From: an uncultured Clostridia bacterium
Lineage (GTDB): Bacteria > Bacillota > Clostridia > UBA1381 > UMGS1253
Length of the DNA stretch: 5,718 nt
Assembly: GCA_937892135.1 (NCBI GenBank)
Contig: CALAUK010000084.1
Location: 1-5,718 of the forward strand
Direction: 5' to 3'
Shown: positions 1-4,560 of the stretch, one piece after another
How positions within the stretch are numbered: position 1 is the stretch's first letter
Layout: each line of letters starts with the position of its first letter
The notes under the pieces: generated by a model
The model's input: the letters and a program-made list of their open reading frames with translations, nothing else
The model's database searches: none
What the model was told of the DNA's origin: nothing
Position numbers and translations under genes: made by a program

Positions 1-61
1 TTGCATGTGTTAGGCACGCCGCCAGCGTTCGTCCTGAGCCAGGATCAAACTCTCGAATAAA
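1..61 (-). rRNA. rrs: 16S ribosomal RNA, 5' end only (partial)
   Basis: Read on the minus strand, this stretch carries the universal 16S 5' region: AGAGTTTGATCCTGGCTCAG (the classic 27F primer site), then GACGAACGCTGGCGGC and GTGCCTAACACATGCAA. The GTGCCTAACACATGCAA form is typical of Firmicutes. By analogy with Bacillus 16S (TTTATCGGAGAGTTTGATC), the mature 5' end is placed at TTTATTCGAGAG, starting near 61; the exact base is inferred. The gene is cut by the left edge of the window, so about 1.5 kb is missing. It is transcribed in the same direction as the clp genes, from its own promoter near 225-261. Confidence 0.97.
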
Positions 62-93
62 TATTTCGTTCGTTTAATTAGCTCATTTTAACT

Positions 94-133
94 CTGACTT
101 ACTTAAGTTTGTCAGGCGCTGATTTTTATCAGC
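94..133 (-). other. Paired small hairpins in the pre-16S leader
   Basis: The minus strand can form GCTGAT-AAAA-ATCAGC (118-133, a perfect 6-bp stem with a 4-base loop). Next it can form a stem of CTGAC and GTCAG (94-98 with 111-115) enclosing a 12-base loop. They sit 33-72 nt upstream of the inferred 16S 5' end, where pre-rRNA leaders often fold for processing and assembly. The long RNase III stem pairing 5' and 3' flanks of 16S cannot be tested because the 3' flank is outside the window. A role in processing is inference. Confidence 0.4.
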
Positions 134-148
134 TACTCAAATTCTTTG

Positions 149-160
149 ACAAGTACTTGT
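149..160. repeat. 12-bp perfect palindrome in the rRNA leader
   Basis: ACAAGTACTTGT reads identically on both strands. In RNA it could only form a 5-bp stem with a 2-base loop, which is tight. As DNA it could be a dimeric protein-binding site. It lies about 65-75 nt downstream of the predicted rRNA start point. No known operator is recognised, and a chance palindrome in AT-rich DNA is possible. Confidence 0.35.
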
Positions 161-179
161 TTGTGTTTTTCTTCATATA

Positions 180-201
180 CTGTTTAATTTTCAATGTCCA
201 A
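180..201 (-). promoter_or_regulatory. boxA-like rRNA leader block (antitermination region)
   Basis: The minus strand reads ACATTGAAAATTAAACAG. This resembles the Gram-positive rRNA leader block TCTTTGAAAACTAAACAA that precedes 16S and 23S in Bacillus and is associated with Nus-factor antitermination. It lies about 25-45 nt after the predicted start point of the rRNA promoter, the expected position. The resemblance is from memory and covers only the TTGAAAA-TAAACA core, so the antitermination role is inference. Confidence 0.4.
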
Positions 202-224
202 TTTCACTCGCCTTTTCTGCGGTG

Positions 225-297
225 CTTGAATAGTATATCACTTTTTTCGCCCCCTTGTCAAGACTTTTTTTCATTTTTTTTATTTTCTACAAGTTTA
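225..297 (-). promoter_or_regulatory. Ribosomal RNA operon promoter with A-rich UP-like element
   Basis: On the minus strand there is a consensus -35 TTGACA (256-261), an 18-base spacer and a -10 TATACT (232-237). The -10 is preceded by TGA, giving an extended -10. Upstream of the -35, about 263-297 is almost pure A/T with long A runs on the minus strand, as in UP elements of strong rRNA promoters. The likely start is A226/G225, seven bases past the -10; a G start would fit the GTP-sensitive rRNA promoters known in Bacillus. The leader to 16S would be about 164 nt. The rather long spacer contains a GGGGG run. A weaker second promoter (TTGTCA near 147-152 with TAAAAA downstream) cannot be excluded. 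Confidence 0.85.
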
Positions 298-369
298 ACA
301 AGCAAATCATACTCTTTTTGCTCTCTTTTGATATAATTCAACAAACAAAAATTGACATATTTCCTTAAC

Positions 370-410
370 AAACGAAACAAGGGCTACAACAATGTGTAGC
401 CCTTGTTTTT
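370..410 (-). terminator. Rho-independent terminator after clpX (potentially bidirectional)
   Basis: The arms AAACAAGGGCTACA (plus strand 375-388) and TGTAGCCCTTGTTT (395-408) form a perfect 14-bp stem with a 6-base loop. The first arm begins 1 nt past the clpX stop codon. In the clpX direction the stem ends in TTT and continues CGTTTGTT, an adequate but interrupted U tract. In the opposite direction the stem runs into six consecutive T, so it should also stop plus-strand transcripts. It insulates the clp unit from the rRNA promoter downstream. Confidence 0.92.
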
Positions 411-1702
411 TAAACTGCATTTTCTTCTGCTTCTACTTCTTTTTTTGCCTTTTTCACCTTAGGCACCTTAAGTATAACATCGGGGTCTGCACCGTCTGTT
501 ATAACATCTTTATCAATGATGCACTTCGAAATATTTTCCGCAGACGGAGCCTCAAACATAATGTCTAACATTATTTCTTCAACTATTGTCCTCAATCCTC
601 TTGCGCCTGTATCAAGCTTACTTGCTTTTTCCGCGATGGCCTCAATAGCCTCATCGGTAAATTCAAGCTCAATATTGTCTATCTCAAACAATCTCTTATA
701 CTGCTTGATAAGAGCATTTTTAGGCTCTTTTAGTATTCTTAAGAAAGCTTCCTTGTCAAGCTTATCAAGCGTTGCAACAACGGGAAGTCTTCCTATAAAT
801 TCAGGAATAAGACCGAATTTCAATAAATCCTGAGGAGTGATATTTTTTAATAAATCTCCGATATCCATACGGTTTTTGCTTTTAACATCAGCACCAAAGC
901 CAATTGAATTGTTAGCAATTCTCTTTTCAATAATCTTTTCAATTCCGTCAAAAGCACCGCCACAGATAAACAAAATATTAGTCGTGTCTATCTGAATAAA
1001 CTCCTGCTGAGGATGCTTTCTTCCCCCCTGAGGCGGAACTGATGCCACAGTACCCTCTAAAATCTTAAGAAGAGCCTGCTGAACACCCTCACCGCTTACA
1101 TCACGGGTTATAGACACATTTTCGCTTTTCTTTGTTATCTTATCGATTTCATCGATATAAATTATTCCGTGCTCAGCTGCATCAACATCTCCGTCAGCTG
1201 CCTGAATAAGTCTTAAAAGAATGTTCTCAACATCTTCACCCACATATCCTGCCTCTGTAAGAGAGGTTGCATCTGCAATAGCAAACGGAACATCAAGAAT
1301 ACGCGCAAGTGTCTGCGCTAAAAATGTCTTGCCTGAGCCTGTCGGTCCTAAAAGCAAGATATTACTCTTTGAAATTTCAACATCACCGTCGTCTGCTCTG
1401 CAGCCGATTCTCTTATAATGGTTATAAACAGCCACAGCCATCGATTTTTTAGCCTCGTCCTGACCTATTACATACTGGTCAAGAACTTTTTTAATATCCT
1501 TCGGCTTAAGAATCTCATCCATATTATGAGAATTTCTTCTGTCCTTTGCTTCATCGTCTAAAACTTTTCTGCAAAGGTCAACACAGTCGTTACAGATATA
1601 AACGCCGGGACCTGCAACAAGGCCTCTTGCATCCTTTTCTGTACAACCGCAAAAAGAACATCTGATATTTTTCGGACTGTTTGGAGTTTTTGAATTAGGC
1701 AT
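410..1702 (-). CDS. clpX: ATP-dependent Clp protease ATP-binding subunit ClpX
   Basis: ClpX is the hexameric AAA+ unfoldase that recognises tagged or misfolded cytosolic proteins and threads them into ClpP. The 430-aa product is full length (E. coli 424). An N-terminal C4 zinc-binding domain has Cys15, Cys18, Cys37 and Cys40. The AAA+ module has Walker A GPTGSGKT (119-126), pore loop GYVG (152-155), Walker B IIYIDEID (180-187, Glu185), the RKH pore loop (228-230), the ClpP-docking IGF loop (267-269), a candidate arginine finger Arg305 in EFIGRLP, and sensor-2 GARGLR (366-371). These positions nearly match E. coli numbering. The last 18 residues are a Lys/Glu-rich tail of unclear role. The ATG at 1702 has a GAGGTG ribosome site (1708-1713). 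It starts 16 nt after clpP stops, so the two are almost certainly co-transcribed, and a strong terminator follows. Identity is certain. Confidence 0.98.
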   Translation of the reverse strand: MPNSKTPNSPKNIRCSFCGCTEKDARGLVAGPGVYICNDCVDLCRKVLDDEAKDRRNSHNMDEILKPKDIKKVLDQYVIGQDEAKKSMAVAVYNHYKRIGCRADDGDVEISKSNILLLGPTGSGKTFLAQTLARILDVPFAIADATSLTEAGYVGEDVENILLRLIQAADGDVDAAEHGIIYIDEIDKITKKSENVSITRDVSGEGVQQALLKILEGTVASVPPQGGRKHPQQEFIQIDTTNILFICGGAFDGIEKIIEKRIANNSIGFGADVKSKNRMDIGDLLKNITPQDLLKFGLIPEFIGRLPVVATLDKLDKEAFLRILKEPKNALIKQYKRLFEIDNIELEFTDEAIEAIAEKASKLDTGARGLRTIVEEIMLDIMFEAPSAENISKCIIDKDVITDGADPDVILKVPKVKKAKKEVEAEENAV

Positions 1703-1718
1703 CTGTACACCTCACAAA

Positions 1719-2303
1719 TTAAGCTTTCTTTTCAATTACATCATCAATAAGACCGTAAGCCTTTGCCTCGTAAGCGCTCATAAAATTGTCACGCTCTGTG
1801 TCTCTTGCAATTTCCTCTACCGGTCTTGAACATCTTTCACTAAGAATCTTATTCAAAGTATCTTTCATCTTTAAAATACGGTCAGCGTGAATCTTGATAT
1901 CTGTTGCCTGACCCTGCATTCCGCCTAGTGGCTGATGAATCATAACTTCACTATGAGGCAAAGCAAAGCGCTTACCCTTTGTTCCTGCAGCAAGCAAAAA
2001 CGCGCCCATACTTGCAGCCATACCTACACAAATAGTAGACACATCACACTTTATAACCTGCATAGTATCAAAAATTGCCATACCGGCAGTTATTGAGCCA
2101 CCGGGGCTATTGATATAAAACTGAATATCTTTGTCCGGGTCTTCACTTTCCAAAAACAGCATCTGTGCTACAACAAGGCTTGCTGTTACGTCATTTACCT
2201 CTTCGCTTAAAAATATAATTCTTTCCTTAAGAAGTCTTGAATAAATGTCATACGCACGCTCACCACGGTTTGTCTGTTCAATTACTGTTGGCACTAAACT
2301 CAT
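1719..2303 (-). CDS. clpP: ATP-dependent Clp protease proteolytic subunit ClpP
   Basis: ClpP is the serine peptidase that forms a double-heptamer barrel and degrades polypeptides fed by ClpX (and other Clp ATPases where present). From the ATG at 2303 the product is 194 aa. It begins MSLVPTVIEQTNRGERAYDI, almost the same as Bacillus subtilis ClpP. The triad is Ser98 (GMAASMGAFLL), His123 (MIHQP) and Asp172 (ERDNF), the same numbering as B. subtilis. The oxyanion/glycine-rich segment INSPGGSITAG is intact. An in-frame TTG at 2309 would add two residues but lies only 2 nt from the AAGGAGGG ribosome site, whereas the ATG has an 8-nt spacer, so the ATG is chosen. There is no long propeptide. It sits between tig (86-nt gap with a hairpin) and clpX (16-nt gap). 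No CtsR heptad repeat was seen near it. Confidence 0.98.
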   Translation of the reverse strand: MSLVPTVIEQTNRGERAYDIYSRLLKERIIFLSEEVNDVTASLVVAQMLFLESEDPDKDIQFYINSPGGSITAGMAIFDTMQVIKCDVSTICVGMAASMGAFLLAAGTKGKRFALPHSEVMIHQPLGGMQGQATDIKIHADRILKMKDTLNKILSERCSRPVEEIARDTERDNFMSAYEAKAYGLIDDVIEKKA

Positions 2304-2311
2304 AGCCAAAA

Positions 2312-2319
2312 CCCTCCTT
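2312..2319 (-). promoter_or_regulatory. clpP ribosome binding site (decides the start)
   Basis: The minus strand reads AAGGAGGG here, a near-perfect anti-16S match. It ends 8 nt before the ATG at 2303 but only 2 nt before the TTG at 2309. The spacing supports initiation at the ATG. Confidence 0.85.
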
Positions 2320-2340
2320 AATAGTTAATAATATTAGTAA

Positions 2341-2370
2341 TGCTATGCGGCAAAAATCTGCCGCACAGCA
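2341..2370 (-). other. Strong hairpin in the tig-clpP intercistronic gap
   Basis: In the mRNA sense, TGCTGTGCGGCA and TGCCGCATAGCA pair over 12 bp (11 Watson-Crick plus one G-U) around a 6-base loop. It starts 19 nt after the tig stop and ends 37 nt before the clpP ATG. No U tract follows on either strand, so it is not a typical intrinsic terminator. A role in mRNA 3'-end protection, RNase processing or partial attenuation between tig and clpP is inference. It could also be a dispersed palindromic repeat, which one window cannot show. Confidence 0.7.
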
Positions 2371-2389
2371 CGTACCTTACAAATAAATA

Positions 2390-3676
2390 TTACGCCTCAA
2401 CAAAATTAACTTTAGAAACCAACGCATCGATTGTCTTATTGTTTGTAAGGCTCTTTTTAATTTCTTCTTCGGGAATGTAAGATTTAATCTGCTCAACTTC
2501 CATCTTATATTCACCTGCAACCTTTTCATACTCAGCTGCGATTTCTTCTTTTGAAACCTTAATCTTTTCTCTCTTAGCGATAGATTCCAAAGCAAGAAGA
2601 CTCTTCACCTGATTTTCAGCCTGCTCTTTAAACTGAGCACGGAAAGCATCCATATCCATACCTGCATACTTTAAGTATGTCTCAAGGTTCATACCCTGGT
2701 AAGAAATACGCATCTCAAAGTCACGAACCATCTCGTCTACTTTGTTGTCAATCATAACATCAGGCACTTTAACCTTCATCTTGGAAACAGCAAATTCAAC
2801 AGCCGCATCCTCTATTTCTCTCTTAACACGAGCCTCAGCGTTTTTCTCAAGCTTAGCTCTTATATCCTTTTTGTACTCGTCTAAAGTATCAAACTCGCTT
2901 ACGTCCTGAGCGAAGTCATCATCAAGCTCGGGAAGCTCTTTTGCCTTGATATCATTGATTTTAACCTTAAATATAGCTTCTTTACCTGCAAGGTCAGCGG
3001 AATGATAAGGATCAGGGAAAGTTACCTTAACATCAACCTCATCGCCCTTGTTCTTTCCTACAAGCTGCTCTTCAAAACCGGGAATAAACGAACCTGAACC
3101 CAAAATAAGCTCGTGGTTTTCGCCTTTACCGCCGTCAAATGCTACGCCGTCAACAAAACCTTCGTAGTCGATAACTGCTGTATCACCTTCTACAGTTGCT
3201 CTGTCCTCAACTGTGATAACACGCGCATTTCTCTCCTGTGCTCTCTTAAGTTCTGCTTCAACATCCTCGTCTGTTACAGGATACTCAGGCTTAACAATGT
3301 CAACAGTTTCAAACTTGCTCATTCTAACATCAGGCTTTACTGTAACCTTAGCTGTAAGAATTAGTGTGTTTTCTTCATCGGGCCAACGCTTAATGTCAAC
3401 CTCAGGCTGAGAAACGGGCTCAACCTTTGCTTCTTTTAAAGCTTCTTCGTAAGCTTCAGGGAAAGCATAGTTTATAGCATCTTCATAAAAAATTGCTTCA
3501 CCATACATTTTCTCTATAAACTTTCTGGGAGCCTTACCTTTTCTGAAGCCGGGAATAGTAATCTGATTTCTATTTTTTATGTAGGACTTCTGCATAGCAG
3601 CCTCAAATACTTCCTTGCTTACCTCAAACTCAAGTTCAACTACATTTGTTTCAATTTTTTCTACTTTTGTGTTCAT
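2390..3676 (-). CDS. tig: Trigger factor (ribosome-associated chaperone, peptidyl-prolyl isomerase)
   Basis: Trigger factor binds the ribosome next to the exit tunnel, shields nascent chains, and carries a prolyl cis-trans isomerase domain. The 428-aa product is full length (E. coli 432). The N-terminal ribosome-binding domain spans about 1-115, with the signature GFRKGKAP at 43-50. An FKBP-type domain spans about 150-245 (GDTAVIDYEGFVDG, then LILGSGSFIPGFEEQLVG). The rest is the helical, charged C-terminal chaperone arm domain. The ATG at 3676 is chosen because GGAGGAA lies 6 nt upstream; an in-frame TTG at 3691 would place that ribosome site inside the gene. It is the first gene of the tig-clpP-clpX unit, with its own promoter about 110 nt upstream. 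This arrangement links folding of new proteins with disposal of failures. Identity is certain. Confidence 0.98.
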   Translation of the reverse strand: MNTKVEKIETNVVELEFEVSKEVFEAAMQKSYIKNRNQITIPGFRKGKAPRKFIEKMYGEAIFYEDAINYAFPEAYEEALKEAKVEPVSQPEVDIKRWPDEENTLILTAKVTVKPDVRMSKFETVDIVKPEYPVTDEDVEAELKRAQERNARVITVEDRATVEGDTAVIDYEGFVDGVAFDGGKGENHELILGSGSFIPGFEEQLVGKNKGDEVDVKVTFPDPYHSADLAGKEAIFKVKINDIKAKELPELDDDFAQDVSEFDTLDEYKKDIRAKLEKNAEARVKREIEDAAVEFAVSKMKVKVPDVMIDNKVDEMVRDFEMRISYQGMNLETYLKYAGMDMDAFRAQFKEQAENQVKSLLALESIAKREKIKVSKEEIAAEYEKVAGEYKMEVEQIKSYIPEEEIKKSLTNNKTIDALVSKVNFVEA

Positions 3677-3682
3677 TAATAC

Positions 3683-3689
3683 TTCCTCC
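3683..3689 (-). promoter_or_regulatory. tig ribosome binding site (decides the start)
   Basis: GGAGGAA on the minus strand ends 6 nt before the ATG at 3676. The alternative upstream TTG (3689-3691) overlaps this site by one base, so it is very unlikely to be the start. Confidence 0.85.
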
Positions 3690-3752
3690 AAAATACATTA
3701 TTGCACATCTTTCTAAAGGATATACATTTTTTTCTAATTTTAAATATATAAA

Positions 3753-3785
3753 CCGACCTTGGTCGGAGACTAGAGGTACTCAACC
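3753..3785 (-). promoter_or_regulatory. tig leader: GC-rich inverted repeat with a competing fold
   Basis: The predicted tig mRNA begins near GGTTGAG (3785-3779). A perfect inverted repeat CCGACC-AA-GGTCGG lies at 3753-3766. As RNA it would form a 5-bp stem with a CAAG loop, followed by TTTATATATTT. The same CCGACC, extended as CTCCGACC (3761-3768), can instead pair with the 5' end GGTTGAG using one G-U and a bulged C. The two folds exclude each other. The repeat could equally be a DNA operator. It does not match CIRCE or the CtsR direct heptads. Function is inference. Confidence 0.45.
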
Positions 3786-3819
3786 TAAAATATTATATCA
3801 TAAAAACAGAAATTTGCAA
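3785..3819 (-). promoter_or_regulatory. Promoter of the tig-clpP-clpX operon
   Basis: On the minus strand there is a -35 TTGCAA (3814-3819; consensus TTGACA), a 16-base spacer and a perfect -10 TATAAT (3792-3797). TGA immediately precedes the -10, making an extended -10. Start is expected at about 3785-3786, giving a leader near 109 nt. The promoter lies 20 nt or more past the stop of the upstream phosphoesterase gene. No terminator was seen between the two, so read-through from the pncB unit may add to tig expression. The sequence fits a housekeeping sigma-A promoter; no heat-shock operator is recognised. Confidence 0.8.
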
Positions 3820-3838
3820 CCTTTTTATTAAAAATTTT

Positions 3839-4546
3839 TCAATCTTTTAATTTTAATGGCAAAAAGAACAAAAAATCACAGGAAACAAGGTCAAATTTTA
3901 TGCTATCATACTCACCGGTAAAGGCATATTTTTTTCCCGCTCCGTGTATGTGTCCGTAAACAACACGTTTTACCTCATATTTTTTCATAAGTTTTAAAAA
4001 CTCATCGTCTACTTTTCCGTCCTGATTTACGGGTGGATAATGAGTAAAAAATATAATCTCGCTAAATCCGTCTTTTTTTGCATTCTCTAATGTAAGTTCA
4101 GCACGTATAAGCTCACGGCGGTAAATTTTTTCATCTTCTGCACTTAAACCATTCTCGCCGGGACACGTCCAGAATCTCGTTCCGCATATAGCCACATCGC
4201 CATACGAAAAGTAATTGTTCTGAAGAAAATGCACCGATTCAAAACCGTTTTCCTTTTTAAACCTCTCCAGCTTCGACAATGTGTCCCACCAATAGTCATG
4301 ATTTCCCCGAAGAAGAATTTTCCTCCCGGGCAGACTTTCAATAAACTTAAAATCATTAACAGCTTCTCTTAAATGCATCGCCCACGAGAAGTCACCCGGA
4401 AGTACAACGGTATCGTCATCTTTAACACTTTCTTTCCAGTTATGCTCAAGCTTCTCGACATAATTTTCCCAGCTCTCGCCAAAAATGTCCATAGGCTTAT
4501 CTACACCTAAAGGCAGGTGCAAATCCGAAATAGTGAAAAGAGCCAA
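3839..4546 (-). CDS. Calcineurin-type metallophosphoesterase, probable COG1768/CT488-like family
   Basis: This is a 235-aa cytosolic protein with a complete two-metal phosphoesterase site: Asp8 and His10 (SDLHLPLG), Asp52 (PGDFSW), Asn82-His83 (RGNHDYWW), His169 (FFTHYPP), and His199/His201 (YGHIHG). No signal peptide or membrane segment is seen. The start block, GDFSWAM and GTRFW blocks recall the predicted phosphohydrolases typified by chlamydial CT488 (COG1768); this family assignment is from memory. The physiological substrate is not known to me, so no reaction is assigned. The start is TTG at 4546, with GGAGGG 6 nt upstream. The next in-frame ATG (residue 19) falls after the metal-binding DLH motif and is not credible. 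It begins 14 nt after pncB ends, implying co-transcription, and precedes the tig promoter without a visible terminator. Fold and metal site are sure; the substrate is open. Confidence 0.9.
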   Translation of the reverse strand: MALFTISDLHLPLGVDKPMDIFGESWENYVEKLEHNWKESVKDDDTVVLPGDFSWAMHLREAVNDFKFIESLPGRKILLRGNHDYWWDTLSKLERFKKENGFESVHFLQNNYFSYGDVAICGTRFWTCPGENGLSAEDEKIYRRELIRAELTLENAKKDGFSEIIFFTHYPPVNQDGKVDDEFLKLMKKYEVKRVVYGHIHGAGKKYAFTGEYDSIKFDLVSCDFLFFLPLKLKD

Positions 4547-4552
4547 ACCTTT

Positions 4553-4558
4553 CCCTCC
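4553..4558 (-). promoter_or_regulatory. Ribosome binding site supporting a TTG start
   Basis: GGAGGG (within AAAGGAGGG on the minus strand) sits 6 nt before the TTG at 4546 and immediately after the pncB stop codon. This spacing is what makes the TTG start convincing in the absence of a nearby ATG. Confidence 0.8.
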
Positions 4559-4560
4559 TT

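Larger units (their letters stand above)
62..409. other. clpX-rrn intergenic region (348 bp, no protein gene)
   Basis: This gene-free stretch holds, in minus-strand order, the clpX terminator (375-408), an AT-rich spacer, an A-rich UP-like tract with the ribosomal promoter (225-297), a boxA-like leader block (180-201) and small hairpins just before 16S. An open frame on the plus strand at 109-336 is not credible: it lies across the rRNA leader and promoter, has no convincing ribosome binding site, and its composition is the Phe/Ser/Leu-rich translation of T-rich DNA. I see no tRNA or repeat here. Confidence 0.8.

Noticed and set aside
146..181. Plus-strand TTGACA (146-151) and TATACT (176-181) as a promoter
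   Set aside because: The spacer is 24 bases, far from the usual 16-18, so the pair is not a credible promoter.
109..336. Plus-strand open frame of 75 codons
   Set aside because: It crosses the rRNA leader and promoter, is Phe/Ser/Leu rich as expected of T-rich DNA, and lacks a ribosome site.
3113..3364. Plus-strand open frames inside tig (also 3213-3410)
   Set aside because: They are antisense shadows of a certain, full-length trigger factor gene; no ribosome site or recognisable protein.
3676..3708. Upstream mini-frame of 10 codons (MCNNVFWRKY) whose TAA overlaps the tig ATG as TAATG
   Set aside because: It looks like a coupled leader peptide but has no proper ribosome site of its own and contains the tig ribosome site, so chance is more likely.
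3753..3785. CtsR or HrcA (CIRCE) operator at the tig promoter
   Set aside because: The inverted repeat CCGACC-AA-GGTCGG matches neither the GGTCAAA direct heptads of CtsR nor TTAGCACTC-N9-GAGTGCTAA.
3646..3831. Plus-strand open frame across the tig promoter and leader
   Set aside because: It is antisense to the tig promoter, has low-complexity composition and no ribosome site.
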